From Prevotella sp. ne3005 (GTDB lineage: Bacteria > Bacteroidota > Bacteroidia > Bacteroidales > Bacteroidaceae), in assembly GCF_900110085.1 (NCBI RefSeq), contig NZ_FOCK01000006.1, positions 1 to 64,000 on the forward strand: a stretch of DNA of 64,000 nucleotides, in the 5' to 3' direction. Below are positions 6,580 through 15,631 of the stretch, piece after piece. The notes below the pieces were generated by a model, which was not told the origin of the DNA, did not search any database, and saw only the letters and a list, made by a program, of their open reading frames with translations. Positions within the stretch are counted from its first letter, which is position 1. Every line of letters begins with the position of its first letter. The position numbers were made by a program, and so were the translations under genes.

Positions 6580-7944
6580 TTAGAATTTGGGCATGCCACC
6601 CTTCATGGCCTTCATCGCATTGGCCATCTGAGCCATCTTCGACGAGCCCATGCCAGTGATCATGCGCATCATCTTACGGGTCTGGTCGAACTGCTTCATC
6701 AGACGGTTCACATCTTCGAGTTTCGTACCAGAACCAGCGGCGATACGGCGACGACGGCTCTGATTGATGATATCAGGATTGGCACGCTCCTTAGGCGTCA
6801 TCGAGTTGATGATAGCTTCGATGCCCTTGAAGGCGTTATCGTCGATGTCGAGGTCCTTGATCTGCTTGCCCACACCAGGAATCATCGCAGCCAGGTCCTT
6901 CACATTACCCATTTTCTTGATTTGCTGAATCTGACCCATGAAGTCGTCGAAGTCGAACTTGTTCTTGCGGATTTTCTTCTCCAGACGCTTGGCCTCTTCC
7001 TCATCATACTGCTGTTGGGCGCGCTCCACCAGAGAGACGATATCACCCATGCCGAGGATACGGTCGGCCATACGCTCAGGATGGAACACGTCGATGGCTT
7101 CCATCTTCTCACCAGTACCCACAAACTTGATGGGCTTGGTAACCACAGTGCGGATAGAGAGGGCAGCACCACCACGGGTATCACCATCGAGCTTGGTCAG
7201 AACGACACCATCGAAGTCGAGGCGGTCGTTGAATTCCTTGGCTGTATTCACGGCATCCTGACCAGTCATCGAGTCGACCACGAAGAGGGTCTCGTTGGGA
7301 TTGATGGCATTCTTCAGGGCCTCAATCTCGTTCATCATCTCCTCATCGACAGCCAGACGACCAGCGGTATCGATAATCACCACATCATTCGCCTTGGCCT
7401 TGGCCTCCTGAATGGCGTGGTTGGCAATCTCAATGACATTCTTGTTGTCGGGCTCGGAATAGACGGGCACTCCGACACTCTCTCCCACCACATGCAACTG
7501 CTGGATGGCAGCAGGACGATAGACGTCGCAAGCCACCAAGAGGGGTTTCTTATGATGACGGGTCTTGAGCAGATTGGCGAGTTTACCACTGAAGGTGGTC
7601 TTACCAGAGCCCTGCAGACCAGACATCAGGATGATGGCTGGGGCACCAGGACGGCCCTCGACCTTCAGTTCGGCAGCCTTGCCACCCATGAGCTCAGCGA
7701 GTTCGTCGTGAACAATCTTCACCATCAACTGACTGGGCTTCACGGCTGTAAGCACATTCATACCCATGGCCTTCTGCTTCACTGTGTCTGTGAAGGTCTT
7801 GGCCACCTTATAGTTAACGTCGGCATCCAACAGGGCACGACGTACATCCTTCAGCGTTTCAGCAACATTGATTTCGGTGATCTTACCTTCACCTTTCAGT
7901 ATCTTAAACGATCTTTCTAACCTATCCGATAAATTCTCAAACAT
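6580..7944 (-). CDS. ffh: signal recognition particle GTPase
   Basis: 454 residues, normal for Ffh. It binds signal sequences and 4.5S RNA and docks with FtsY to deliver membrane proteins. The N domain starts MFENLSDRLERSFKILKGEG. The G domain has G1 GLQGSGKTTFSGKLA, G3 DTAGR and G4 TKLDGD, and is followed by an M domain ending in a Met-rich tail (KMMRMITGMGSSKMAQMANAM). It has its own promoter just before the start (-7 box at 7973-7966), directly after the terminator of the upstream queH unit. Confidence 0.98.
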   Translation of the reverse strand: MFENLSDRLERSFKILKGEGKITEINVAETLKDVRRALLDADVNYKVAKTFTDTVKQKAMGMNVLTAVKPSQLMVKIVHDELAELMGGKAAELKVEGRPGAPAIILMSGLQGSGKTTFSGKLANLLKTRHHKKPLLVACDVYRPAAIQQLHVVGESVGVPVYSEPDNKNVIEIANHAIQEAKAKANDVVIIDTAGRLAVDEEMMNEIEALKNAINPNETLFVVDSMTGQDAVNTAKEFNDRLDFDGVVLTKLDGDTRGGAALSIRTVVTKPIKFVGTGEKMEAIDVFHPERMADRILGMGDIVSLVERAQQQYDEEEAKRLEKKIRKNKFDFDDFMGQIQQIKKMGNVKDLAAMIPGVGKQIKDLDIDDNAFKGIEAIINSMTPKERANPDIINQSRRRRIAAGSGTKLEDVNRLMKQFDQTRKMMRMITGMGSSKMAQMANAMKAMKGGMPKF

Positions 7945-7965
7945 AATACTTATTTATTTGGGGTG

Positions 7966-7973
7966 CAAAATTA
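7966..7973 (-). promoter_or_regulatory. ffh promoter -7 box
   Basis: The minus strand reads TAATTTTG at 7973-7966, followed by CACC, 22 bp before the ffh ATG. Confidence 0.6.
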
Positions 7974-7978
7974 CAAAG

Positions 7979-8016
7979 AAAAAACGAGACTCACAAACTT
8001 TGAGCCTCGTTTTTTT
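7979..8016 (-). terminator. terminator after queH
   Basis: On the minus strand, AACGAGGCTCA pairs with TGAGTCTCGTT (one mismatch) across a short loop and is followed by TTTTCTTT. It separates the queH unit from ffh. The plus-strand side also has a T-run, so it may work both ways. Confidence 0.75.
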
Positions 8017-8057
8017 ACCTTTTACCTGCCTTCTTACCTTTTTACCCTTTTACCTTT

Positions 8058-8630
8058 TTACCTTTTTGAAAACTCGCAGCCACAATACTGCTGATTGTAG
8101 AAGTCAAACTCTTTCAACAGTTGGTTGCGACGTTCATAGAGACCTCCTTTGCGCCAGTTCTGAGCCCAGAAGGTGGTACCCTCGACAGTCTGTTCTGCGA
8201 GATGACCAGCATGCTCTATTTGTTCGAGGCTCTTCCAGCGACTGGAGGCGAGTGTGGTGGTAAAGTAACGCAATCCTAACTCCTTGGCCTTACGGGCAGC
8301 CACCGTCAGACGGAGCGTAAAGCATTGTTCACAGCGACGCCCCCGTTCTGGCTCCCCCTCAAGACCACACACATCCTGACGCCACTGCTCATGGTTGTAG
8401 TCGCCATCAATCCAGGAGAGTCCGAGACTCTCTGCATGGCGTTTGCTCTCATTCTTACGGATTTCGTATTCCTCGAAGGGAAAGATATTCGGATTGTAAT
8501 AGAAAATAGTAGGACGAATATCATGCTGTACTAGCCACTCTACAATGGCAGAGGAGCAAGGGGCGCAACAAGCATGAAGCAACACCTTGCCTCCCAAATC
8601 CTCTGGTACTATAATCGCCGGCCTTTTCAT
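8058..8630 (-). CDS. queH: epoxyqueuosine reductase QueH
   Basis: 190 residues of the DUF208/QueH family. It performs the last step of tRNA queuosine synthesis, reducing epoxyqueuosine to queuosine. The sequence shows the adjacent-Cys motif HACCAPC near residues 19-25, then C-x2-C (RRCEQC) and a C-terminal YCGC; these cysteines bind the metal or Fe-S cofactor. It is the non-homologous replacement for QueG. The start codon is directly preceded by an eight-unit 7-bp tandem repeat that occupies the ribosome-binding region. It is probably the last gene of the minus-strand run from suhB and the J-domain gene. Confidence 0.92.
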   Translation of the reverse strand: MKRPAIIVPEDLGGKVLLHACCAPCSSAIVEWLVQHDIRPTIFYYNPNIFPFEEYEIRKNESKRHAESLGLSWIDGDYNHEQWRQDVCGLEGEPERGRRCEQCFTLRLTVAARKAKELGLRYFTTTLASSRWKSLEQIEHAGHLAEQTVEGTTFWAQNWRKGGLYERRNQLLKEFDFYNQQYCGCEFSKR

Positions 8631-8633
8631 TTT

Positions 8634-8689
8634 TCAATCTTCAATCTTCAATTTTCAATCTTCAATCTTCAATTTTCAATTTTCAATTA
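8634..8689 (-). repeat. 8-unit 7-bp tandem repeat in queH leader
   Basis: The plus strand reads eight consecutive heptamers TCAATCT/TCAATTT/TCAATTA, filling the whole gap between the J-domain gene stop and 4 bp before the queH ATG. The same heptamer occurs as four units at 15580-15607 in the pheA leader. Copy-number change by slippage would move or strengthen the A/G-rich translation-start region; this is inference. Confidence 0.8.
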
Positions 8690-9535
8690 TTAAAGTCCAC
8701 GGGCTTTCCAGATACGGTCCTTAGCCGCATTGATCTCCTGGAACTTCTTCTCTGCAGCCTTGCGCACATCCTCACCCAGAGCTGCCACCTTGTCAGGATG
8801 ATGCTCCAAGGCCAGTTTGCGATAGGCTTTCTTCACCTCGTCGTCGGTAGCATTAGGGCTGACACCCAGCACCTTATAGGCATCTTCGAGGGTGCTTCCC
8901 TCCAAGTGGAGCATCGAGTCGACCTCACTACTACGAAGACCCATCCACTGGGCACACTCCTTCAGGGCAGTAATCTCACTCTGGGGTACATTTCCATCAG
9001 CCTTCGCCACCATCACGAGGTAGTTCAGGAGCTGGAGTCGCTGCGAGTAGTCCATCTGCTGATTGATCTGACCACAGCAGTCTCGGACAGTCTGCTTAAA
9101 CTGCGTCCATCCCTCACGCTTCTGTTCGTCGAAGAGTTTATTTAGTATCTCATTACCCTGATTGACAGCATTGGCACCAAAGTTCTGGCGCAACATCTGG
9201 CGCACCAGCTCCATCTCAGAGTGCATCGCCTTGCCATCGGCCTTAATGATATAAGAGGAAAGCACGAGCAACGAGAACAAGAAACTGTTGCGGTTGCCCT
9301 GCTGCTGACGCTGGCGATAGGCCTGCTGATATTGCTGACTATAGTCCTGATACGAACGCTGCTGCCAACTGCCGTCGCGCTCAGATCCTGAACCCCAAGT
9401 GCCAGAGTTACTGGGGGTGTTCACCCCATCGAGCATCGAGTCGAAGAGAGAGCCAACAAGGTAGCCTGCCAGAGCACCCAAAGGACCTCCTGCCATCCAT
9501 CCGACGAAACCTCCTATCCATTTTCCTGCTGCCAT
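8690..9535 (-). CDS. DjlA-like TerB plus J-domain protein
   Basis: 281 residues in three parts. Residues about 5-35 are a Gly-rich membrane-type segment ([20 protein letters not shown]). About 85-205 are a TerB-like domain ([38 protein letters not shown]). Residues 215-281 are a J domain ([20 protein letters not shown]) with the HPD triad in [10 protein letters not shown]. It should stimulate DnaK ATPase at the membrane. Between the first two parts is a Gln/Tyr-rich linker. It overlaps no neighbour; suhB ends 12 bp upstream with purine-rich GGTAAAAAGG repeats covering the start region. Confidence 0.88.
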   Translation of the reverse strand: MAAGKWIGGFVGWMAGGPLGALAGYLVGSLFDSMLDGVNTPSNSGTWGSGSERDGSWQQRSYQDYSQQYQQAYRQRQQQGNRNSFLFSLLVLSSYIIKADGKAMHSEMELVRQMLRQNFGANAVNQGNEILNKLFDEQKREGWTQFKQTVRDCCGQINQQMDYSQRLQLLNYLVMVAKADGNVPQSEITALKECAQWMGLRSSEVDSMLHLEGSTLEDAYKVLGVSPNATDDEVKKAYRKLALEHHPDKVAALGEDVRKAAEKKFQEINAAKDRIWKARGL

Positions 9536-9546
9536 CTTATCCTTTT

Positions 9547-10335
9547 TTACCTTTTTACCTTTAATATCGTTTCCAGAATATCTTGTTGAATGACGCCATT
9601 GGTCGCAACGACGCTGTTACCCTGGGTGAAATCATCTGAACCAGAGTAGTCAGTCACCTGTCCCCCAGCCTCCATCACCATCAGACTGCCAGCCATATAG
9701 TCCCACTGGCCGATATACTGCTCCGCATAACCATCGAGCCTGCCTGCAGCCACCTGGCAGAGAGCCATCGCTGCAGATCCGCATGCCCGGATGCTACCCA
9801 CATTGCCATAAAAACGATCTATCAATCTTTTCATCACTGGCTTATAGGCATCACTGTTATAAGGGAACTGCAAACAGAGCAGCGCATCCTGAATATTCTG
9901 AGAACTGACGTGGAGCGGTTTCCCGTTGAGATAAGCGCCCCCACCCTGCCAGGCATAGAAACACTCGTCGGCACAAATCTCATAAACCACACCTATGAGG
10001 ATGGTCTTACCCTGCAACAGGGCGATACTGACAGCGTATGGTGCATACTGATGGATGAAGTTGGTGGTACCATCAAGGGGATCCACCACCCAGAGCATCT
10101 GCTCTGCATCGTGACCTGCCAGGCCTTCTTCTGTGATAAAGCCAGCCTCAGGAAGAAGACCGCGTAAAGCACTGACAATCAACTGCTCAGAACCCTTATC
10201 CACATACGATACATAGTCGTGGGCATGCTTGCGCTCCACACTTTCGAGAGAGAACTTACTTCGCTCTTCCTTGATATATGCTCCAGCCCGCCGTGCAACA
10301 TCGCACACGGCTAACGTCATTTCCTGCAAATTCAT
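9547..10335 (-). CDS. suhB: inositol monophosphatase family protein
   Basis: 262 residues, normal for the IMPase/SuhB family of Mg- and Li-sensitive phosphatases. The key motifs are FITEEG with the metal-binding Glu, [15 protein letters not shown], and a C-terminal [22 protein letters not shown] carrying the last metal Asp. The substrate cannot be decided from sequence: inositol phosphate or 3'-phosphoadenosine 5'-phosphate (CysQ-like) are both possible, so the symbol is tentative. It is followed at 12 bp by the J-domain gene and preceded at 7 bp by a small membrane-protein gene, suggesting one transcript. Confidence 0.85.
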   Translation of the reverse strand: MNLQEMTLAVCDVARRAGAYIKEERSKFSLESVERKHAHDYVSYVDKGSEQLIVSALRGLLPEAGFITEEGLAGHDAEQMLWVVDPLDGTTNFIHQYAPYAVSIALLQGKTILIGVVYEICADECFYAWQGGGAYLNGKPLHVSSQNIQDALLCLQFPYNSDAYKPVMKRLIDRFYGNVGSIRACGSAAMALCQVAAGRLDGYAEQYIGQWDYMAGSLMVMEAGGQVTDYSGSDDFTQGNSVVATNGVIQQDILETILKVKR

Positions 10336-10342
10336 CTTTTCC

Positions 10343-10582
10343 TTATTTCTTGATGAGCGAGGCTACCCAAAGGATAGCTACAGCACCAACAATAGCCGTA
10401 CCAAGCTGACCCAAGATGCCACCCCATTGGATACCCAGCTCCCCAAACAGCCAGCCACCAACAAGACCACCAAACAGGCCCAGCACCAGATTCATAATGA
10501 AGCCCATGCCACCACCTTTCATCAACTTGCCAGCACAGAAGCCAGCCAAACAGCCAATAATAATCGAACCTATAATACCCAT
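10343..10582 (-). CDS. GlsB/YeaQ/YmgE family membrane protein
   Basis: 79 residues with three hydrophobic Gly-rich segments (GIIGSIIIGCLAGFCAGKLM; MNLVLGLFGGLVGGWLFGEL; GTAIVGAVAILWVASLI). This is the transglycosylase-associated/YeaQ pattern found in stress-induced inner-membrane proteins. The biochemical role of the family is unknown. A good -7 box (TACTTTTG, 10619-10612) precedes it, so it probably starts the unit continuing into suhB. Confidence 0.85.
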   Translation of the reverse strand: MGIIGSIIIGCLAGFCAGKLMKGGGMGFIMNLVLGLFGGLVGGWLFGELGIQWGGILGQLGTAIVGAVAILWVASLIKK

Positions 10583-10611
10583 AACAATTACATTATTAAT
10601 TGATTTTTCTG

Positions 10612-10619
10612 CAAAAGTA
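10612..10619 (-). promoter_or_regulatory. promoter -7 box for YeaQ-like gene
   Basis: The minus strand reads TACTTTTG at 10619-10612, followed by CAG, about 30 bp before the ATG at 10582. Confidence 0.6.
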
Positions 10620-10651
10620 AGTATTTAATTCGAAAATACAAAGAAAAGTTC

Positions 10652-11563
10652 CTACTTTTTGCGCTTATCGGCCAGGTACATGCCTACGAGGATGAGGATG
10701 GTGCCGATAACGAAGTAAATGGTGATCTGCTCGGAGAGGATGGCCCAAGCAAAGAGAATCGTTGTGACGGGATTGAAATAGACATAGTTGGTAGCCACAA
10801 CGGCACCCAACTTCTTCAGCACCCAGTTCCACGCCACAAAACAAAGCATGGAGGCCACACAACCCAGGAATAGCAGATTCCACAGCAATGGTGGCTGATG
10901 AAGAACCACAGACAGGTTCAGGCCTGGATAAACCATGAAATAAGGTATCATGGAGAACATACCATAGAAGAACACCTTACGGGTGATGAACAACGTATCA
11001 TAACGCTGGCCAGCGGGAATCATCAATAATGAATAGAAGCCCCAACAGAGTGCTGCACTAAATGCCAATGAGTCGCCTAATGGAGAGAGGTGGAGTACGA
11101 AATGACCATTCAACACCACTATCACCACACCCAATGCTGCCATCAGCGTGCCTATGCTCTGCACACGATTCAGACGTTGAGACTGATAGAATAAGGATAT
11201 CAGGAAGGTGGCGACCAACGGTGACAGACTGACAATCAACGAGGTATTGGTGGTTGTGGTATAGTTCATGGCAGAGTTCTCTGTCAGGAAATAAAGTGAG
11301 CCACCAGCAACACCTAAGGCCAACATCAGCAGTTCGTCGCGCCAAGAATCAGAGAAGAGGCGGAAAGGCCTCCCCCCTGTCTTGCCGATCAGGAGCGAAT
11401 AACCCAGCAAGAGGAGATAGGCGATGATGAAACGCTGTGTAAAGATCTGCCCAGGTGTCAGCCCACCAAGTAGCAGCAATTTGGTGAAGACGAATGTCGA
11501 TCCCCAAATGGCTACTACCATGAAGGCTACAAGGTGATATAGAAGCCTATTGCTTGATTTCAA
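10652..11563 (-). CDS. EamA-family (DMT) transporter
   Basis: About 303 residues with ten hydrophobic segments in two EamA repeats (first VAIWGSTFVFTKLLLLGG; second begins near LAFSAALCWGFYSLLMIPAG). DMT exporters move amino acids or metabolites; the substrate is not readable. The frame starts with TTG at 11563, overlapping the tyrA stop by 17 bp. The next ATG (11521) would remove half of the first membrane helix, so TTG is preferred. Its place behind tyrA suggests, but does not prove, an aromatic-metabolite exporter. Confidence 0.88.
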   Translation of the reverse strand: MKSSNRLLYHLVAFMVVAIWGSTFVFTKLLLLGGLTPGQIFTQRFIIAYLLLLGYSLLIGKTGGRPFRLFSDSWRDELLMLALGVAGGSLYFLTENSAMNYTTTTNTSLIVSLSPLVATFLISLFYQSQRLNRVQSIGTLMAALGVVIVVLNGHFVLHLSPLGDSLAFSAALCWGFYSLLMIPAGQRYDTLFITRKVFFYGMFSMIPYFMVYPGLNLSVVLHQPPLLWNLLFLGCVASMLCFVAWNWVLKKLGAVVATNYVYFNPVTTILFAWAILSEQITIYFVIGTILILVGMYLADKRKK

Positions 11564-12341
11564 TGTCGCGTTTGACGTTATTACGGATCTTGGTGAGGTA
11601 CCCCTTCATGCCGTCGGCATCCTTGTTGTCGATAATCTCAAGGAGCTCCTTCAGTTCCGTACGGATCTGAGACACCTGATCGTGGGTGTAGGGATTGAAG
11701 AGGATTTCCTGCAACAAGTAGTCATCCTCATTGAGCACGCCCTTGGCAATACGCATGTGGCGCTTGAAGGTGGTACCAGGTGCATCCTGATGCTTCATGA
11801 CAGCAGCAAACACGAAGGTAGACACAAAAGGAATACTCAGAGAGTAAGCTACCGTCTTATCGTGCTCCTCGAAGGTGTACTCATAGATGTTAAGTCCCAG
11901 TTTCTGATAGAGGTCTTTGAAGAAGATACGTCCCATGTAGTCGCCCTCGCTGATGATGATGGCATTCTCTTCAGAGAGTTGCTGCAGATTAGCGAAGGTA
12001 GGTCCAAACATCGGGTGAGTAGAGACATAGCGCATGCCAGTGGACTCATAGAAATCCTTCATATCCGTCTTCACAGAGGCGATATCGCTGATGATGCACT
12101 CCTTGGGGAGATAGGGAATCACCTCTTTGAATACAGGAATAGTATACTTCAGGGTTACCGCATTGATGAGCAGCTCTGGCTTAAATTCCTTAATCTCCTC
12201 ATACGAGGTAAAACGCTGGCAGTTGTAGGTGAAGCGCATCCGTTTGGGATCACGCTCAAAGACTGCCACCTCGTGGTCAAAACTCAGCAGGTCGATGAAG
12301 AAGCTTCCCATCTTACCTGCACCTAAAACCAATATCTTCAT
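11547..12341 (-). CDS. tyrA: prephenate dehydrogenase
   Basis: 264 residues, a monofunctional TyrA with no chorismate mutase or ACT domain. It oxidatively decarboxylates prephenate to 4-hydroxyphenylpyruvate for tyrosine. The N-terminus is a Rossmann dinucleotide site (KILVLGAGKMGSFF). The active-site region includes DIASVKTDM and STHPMFGPTF with the catalytic His. It is the last biosynthetic gene of the pheA - aminotransferase - DAHPS-CM - tyrA run and overlaps the EamA transporter gene by 17 bp. Confidence 0.93.
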   Translation of the reverse strand: MKILVLGAGKMGSFFIDLLSFDHEVAVFERDPKRMRFTYNCQRFTSYEEIKEFKPELLINAVTLKYTIPVFKEVIPYLPKECIISDIASVKTDMKDFYESTGMRYVSTHPMFGPTFANLQQLSEENAIIISEGDYMGRIFFKDLYQKLGLNIYEYTFEEHDKTVAYSLSIPFVSTFVFAAVMKHQDAPGTTFKRHMRIAKGVLNEDDYLLQEILFNPYTHDQVSQIRTELKELLEIIDNKDADGMKGYLTKIRNNVKRDIEIKQ

Positions 12342-12378
12342 ACTCTATTTGTCATATCGAGCGTAGAGAAATCTCTTA

Positions 12379-13443
12379 CTACTTATTTATTATTTCAATT
12401 TGCTGTCTTACTGATTCCTCATGGATATTCTCGAAGACGTGAGCGACAAACTCTGGATCCATGCCACAGAGTGCACCCTGGGCACCACGCTTGTTCAGGA
12501 TTTCATTGTAACGGTTAGCCTGAAGCACGGTCATGTTGTGCTCTTTCTTATACTGACCAATCTCACGACAAACCCTCATGCGCTTGGCCAGAAGATCCAT
12601 CAGCTGATTGTCGAGTTCATCGATCTGCTTACGAAGCTGGGTGATACCCTCAGTAGTGGTCTTCTCGTCACGAATCACCAAGAGAGAGAGAATGTAGTCG
12701 AGCACATCGGGCGTTACCTGCTGCTTAGCATCGCTCCAGGCCTTGTCTGGATCGCAGTGGCTCTCCACGATCAGTCCGTCGAAGCCAAGGTCCATGGCCT
12801 GCTGACAGAGTGGAGCCACCAGTTCACGACGACCTCCAATATGGGAAGGATCACTAATTAATGGCAGTTCCGGGATACGGCGACGCAGTTCGATGGGAAT
12901 CTGCCACATCGGCGCATTACGGTAGATCTTCTGCTCGTAGCTGGAGAATCCACGATGGATGGCACCCAGACGCTTCACACCTGCCTGGTTCAGACGCTCC
13001 AGAGCACCAATCCAAAGTTCGATGTCTGGATTCACAGGATTCTTCACGAACACAGGCACATCAACACCCTTCAAGGCATCGGCAATAGCCTGCATGGCAA
13101 AGGGGTTGGCAGAGGTACGGGCACCAATCCAAAGGATATCGATACCATATTTCAATGCCAGCTCAACATGCTCTGGCGTAGCCACCTCGGTAGAGACGAG
13201 CATCTTCGTCTCCTTCTTCACCTGGACAAGCCAGACGAGGGCAGGTTCACCATGACCCTCGAAACCACCCGGCTTGGTACGGGGTTTCCAAACACCAGCA
13301 CGGAAGTTGTGACAGCCCTTCATCGCCAGTTCGCGGGCTGTGGTCATCACTTGTTCCTCAGTCTCTGCAGAGCAAGGGCCTGCAATCACGAAGGGACGTT
13401 CGTTGTCACTCGGTAAGTTCAGTGGAGATAATTCTAGTTCCAT
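12379..13443 (-). CDS. DAHP synthase fused to type II chorismate mutase
   Basis: 354 residues. Residues about 1-250 are a class I DAHP synthase (PFVIAGPCSAE, FRAGVWKPRTKPGGFEG, IGARTSANP, KNPVNPD, SDPSHIGGRREL). It condenses PEP and erythrose-4-P, the first shikimate step. Residues about 260-354 are an AroQ chorismate mutase (LRKQIDELDNQLMDLLAKRM, REIGQYKKEHN). The fused mutase usually also gives feedback control of the synthase. The ATG at 13443 is chosen over upstream in-frame codons because it starts two bases after the aminotransferase stop. There is probable translational coupling with neighbours. Confidence 0.95.
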   Translation of the reverse strand: MELELSPLNLPSDNERPFVIAGPCSAETEEQVMTTARELAMKGCHNFRAGVWKPRTKPGGFEGHGEPALVWLVQVKKETKMLVSTEVATPEHVELALKYGIDILWIGARTSANPFAMQAIADALKGVDVPVFVKNPVNPDIELWIGALERLNQAGVKRLGAIHRGFSSYEQKIYRNAPMWQIPIELRRRIPELPLISDPSHIGGRRELVAPLCQQAMDLGFDGLIVESHCDPDKAWSDAKQQVTPDVLDYILSLLVIRDEKTTTEGITQLRKQIDELDNQLMDLLAKRMRVCREIGQYKKEHNMTVLQANRYNEILNKRGAQGALCGMDPEFVAHVFENIHEESVRQQIEIINK

Positions 13444-13445
13444 AA

Positions 13446-14606
13446 TTATATTGTTTTTTTGATTCTTTCTAATGCTTCCTTGATTTTCTCTTCCTTGGCA
13501 CAAAGGGAGATTCGGATATAACGCTTACCATTGGAGCCGAAGATAAAGCCTGGGGTGATAAATACACGGGCTTCATGGAGCACTCGCTCCGTGAGATCCT
13601 CGACATCGGCATATTTCTCAGGGATCTTTCCCCATAGGAACATCCCCACCTGATTCTTGTCGTAAGTACATCCCAAGACATCCATAATCTTCTCGGCCCA
13701 CTGACGACGACGAGCGTAGGTTTCGATATTAAACTCACGATGCCAGGCCTCGTCATTCTTATATGCCTCGGCAGCAGCCAGTTGGATACCGCGGAACGTG
13801 CCGCTCTCGATATTTGACTGCACCTTCAGAATCCAAGTTATGAACTCAGCGTTCGTAGCACAGAGACCTACACGCCAGCCAGGCATGTTATGACTCTTCG
13901 ACATAGAGTTGAACTCAATGCAGCAGTCCTTGGCGCCAGGCACCTGTAGTATACTCAGATGCTCCTCGCTCAAGATAAACGAATATGGATTATCGTTCAC
14001 CACTACAATGTCGTGATCCTTGGCAAACTTTACTAGTCGCTCGTAAGTGGTGCGCTGAGCCCTGCCTCCTGTCGGCATATTGGGATAGTTGGTCCACATA
14101 AGCTTAACCTTCGTAAGATCCATCTTCTCCAATTCATCAAAATCAGGCTGCCAACCATTGTCCTCACGCAGATTGTAGTTCACAATCTTGGCACCTAATA
14201 TCTTTGATAAAGAGGTGTAGGTGGGATAACCAGGATTGGGTACGAGCACCTCGTCGCCTGGATTGACGAAGGCAAGCGTGACGTGGAGGATACCTTCCTT
14301 AGAACCAATCAACGGCAGGATCTCTGTCTTTGGGTCAAGGTCCACATGATACCAACGCTTGTAGAAGTCGGCCATAGCCCCACGAAGCTCTGGCGTTCCC
14401 ATCGTGGGCTGATAACCATGAGCATTGGGTTGGCGGGCCACCTCACATAGTTTATTGATGGTCTGCTCAGACGGTGGCATATCTGGACTGCCAATGGCGA
14501 GACTAATAATGTCCTTACCCTCAGCATTAAGCTGAGCCACTTCCTTCAGCTTTCTGCTGAAGTAGTATTCGCTAACAAGCGATAATCTATCTGCTGGTTG
14601 TATCAT
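13446..14606 (-). CDS. class I/II PLP aminotransferase (probably aromatic)
   Basis: 386 residues. A fold-type I aminotransferase with the N-terminal LAIGSPDMPPSEQTI, the cofactor-binding NYPNMPTGG and NDNPYSF, the PLP lysine in SMSKSHNMPGWRVG, and the C-terminal RYIRISL with the substrate Arg. It lies between pheA and DAHPS-CM, so it most likely transaminates phenylpyruvate and hydroxyphenylpyruvate; the family also includes LL-DAP and aspartate enzymes. The start is the ATG at 14606 (MIQPADRLSLVSEYYFSRK); the longer frame upstream is low-complexity leader and overlaps pheA. Confidence 0.92.
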   Translation of the reverse strand: MIQPADRLSLVSEYYFSRKLKEVAQLNAEGKDIISLAIGSPDMPPSEQTINKLCEVARQPNAHGYQPTMGTPELRGAMADFYKRWYHVDLDPKTEILPLIGSKEGILHVTLAFVNPGDEVLVPNPGYPTYTSLSKILGAKIVNYNLREDNGWQPDFDELEKMDLTKVKLMWTNYPNMPTGGRAQRTTYERLVKFAKDHDIVVVNDNPYSFILSEEHLSILQVPGAKDCCIEFNSMSKSHNMPGWRVGLCATNAEFITWILKVQSNIESGTFRGIQLAAAEAYKNDEAWHREFNIETYARRRQWAEKIMDVLGCTYDKNQVGMFLWGKIPEKYADVEDLTERVLHEARVFITPGFIFGSNGKRYIRISLCAKEEKIKEALERIKKTI

Positions 14607-14649
14607 ATACTTTGAACTTTGAGCTTTAAACTTTAATTTTATGATTACA

Positions 14650-15492
14650 TTAGTTCGTCTGCTTACCATCCTTGTATTCTCCCAGAATCTTCAAGTCCTT
14701 TGTCAACGGAATGATGGCATCGATCGACTGGCGATAACGAGTGAGATCGTCGTACATCACATCGACATAGAACAGATACTCCCACTCGCGTCCGATAATC
14801 GGCAACGACTGAATCTTCGTCAGATTAATCTTGTAGAACGAGAGGATTGCCAAGACGTGGGAGAGGCTACCCTCTTCATGAGGCAGCGAGAAGACGATGC
14901 TCGACTTGTTGGTCTCCGTCAGGGGACGCAGCAAATCAGCCTTATTGGGATTCGACACCACTAGGAAACGGGTGAAGTTGTGCTTATTGTCCTCAATATG
15001 GTCCTCAAGTACCTTCAGACCATAGAGTCTGGCAGCCTCAGCATGGCAGATGGCAGCCCACCCTTTCTTCTGACCCTCGGCAATCATCTTGGCAGAGCCA
15101 GCCGTATCCTCTGCCTCCACATTCTTCAACTGTGGGTGCTGAGCCAGGAACTCACGGCACTGCATCAGAGCGACGGGATGGGAATGAACCTCGGTAATGG
15201 TGTCCCAATCGTCGTCAGGCAGACAACAGATGCAATGTGAGATATGCAACTTATGCTCTCCAACGATGGTTGTACCCGAGTCGCGTAGCAGTTCATAGTT
15301 GTGCAGCAATGAACCTGCAATCGTGTTCTCGATGGCGAGCATTCCGATGGCCGTGGGGTCTTGCTTAATATTGGCAAAGACCTGTTCGAAGGTTGAACAA
15401 CAAATCAACTGTATCTGTTCTCCTTCGAAATACAGGTGCGCCGCGATATCGTGGAACGACCCTATCAGTCCTTGAATGGCAATTCTCTTCAT
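14650..15492 (-). CDS. pheA: prephenate dehydratase
   Basis: 280 residues. Residues 1-180 are the dehydratase domain (IAIQGLIGSFHDIAA, IENTIAGSLLHNYELL, HPVALMQCREFL, AEDTAGSA, HNFTRFLV). The C-terminal ACT domain (KSSIVFSLPHEEGSLSHVLA; REWEYLFYVD) gives Phe feedback. It converts prephenate to phenylpyruvate. In the N-terminal motif relatives read GxxGS(Y/F)S; here it is GLIGSFHD, a mild change. It is the first gene of the aromatic cluster, and its leader contains a terminator with a competing upstream segment. Confidence 0.95.
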   Translation of the reverse strand: MKRIAIQGLIGSFHDIAAHLYFEGEQIQLICCSTFEQVFANIKQDPTAIGMLAIENTIAGSLLHNYELLRDSGTTIVGEHKLHISHCICCLPDDDWDTITEVHSHPVALMQCREFLAQHPQLKNVEAEDTAGSAKMIAEGQKKGWAAICHAEAARLYGLKVLEDHIEDNKHNFTRFLVVSNPNKADLLRPLTETNKSSIVFSLPHEEGSLSHVLAILSFYKINLTKIQSLPIIGREWEYLFYVDVMYDDLTRYRQSIDAIIPLTKDLKILGEYKDGKQTN

Positions 15493-15542
15493 ATCTCTTT
15501 TTTTACTATTTTACCTTTTTACTATTTTACCTCTAAATAAAA

Positions 15543-15631
15543 ACTCCGCTTTCACCTTTTCGTGAAGCGGAGCCTTATTTCAATTTTCAATCTTCAATCT
15601 TCAATTTATTACTTACGACTACCCGCTTCAC
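15543..15631 (-). promoter_or_regulatory. possible attenuator in the pheA leader
   Basis: On the minus strand, a terminator (CTCCGCTTCAC pairing with GTGAAAGCGGAG, then TTTTTATTT; 15543-15573) lies 50 bp before the pheA ATG and after the divergent upstream gene, so it has no gene of its own to end. GTGAAGCGG at 15631-15623 is exactly complementary to the terminator's 5' arm CCGCTTCAC (15570-15562) and would block it. The two arms thus compete. No leader peptide rich in Phe or Tyr codons was found. The promoter (TTACTTTG, near 15650) is weak. Confidence 0.5.
15580..15607 (-). repeat. 4-unit 7-bp tandem repeat in pheA leader
   Basis: Four heptamers TCAATTT, TCAATCT, TCAATCT and TCAATTT on the plus strand, the same unit as at 8634-8689. 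They form the linker between the two arms of the possible attenuator. Confidence 0.75.

Noticed and set aside
6922..7920. 332-codon plus-strand frame across ffh
   Set aside because: Antisense shadow of ffh, whose motifs are unambiguous.
11550..12326. 258-codon plus-strand frame across tyrA
   Set aside because: Antisense shadow of tyrA; no start signals.
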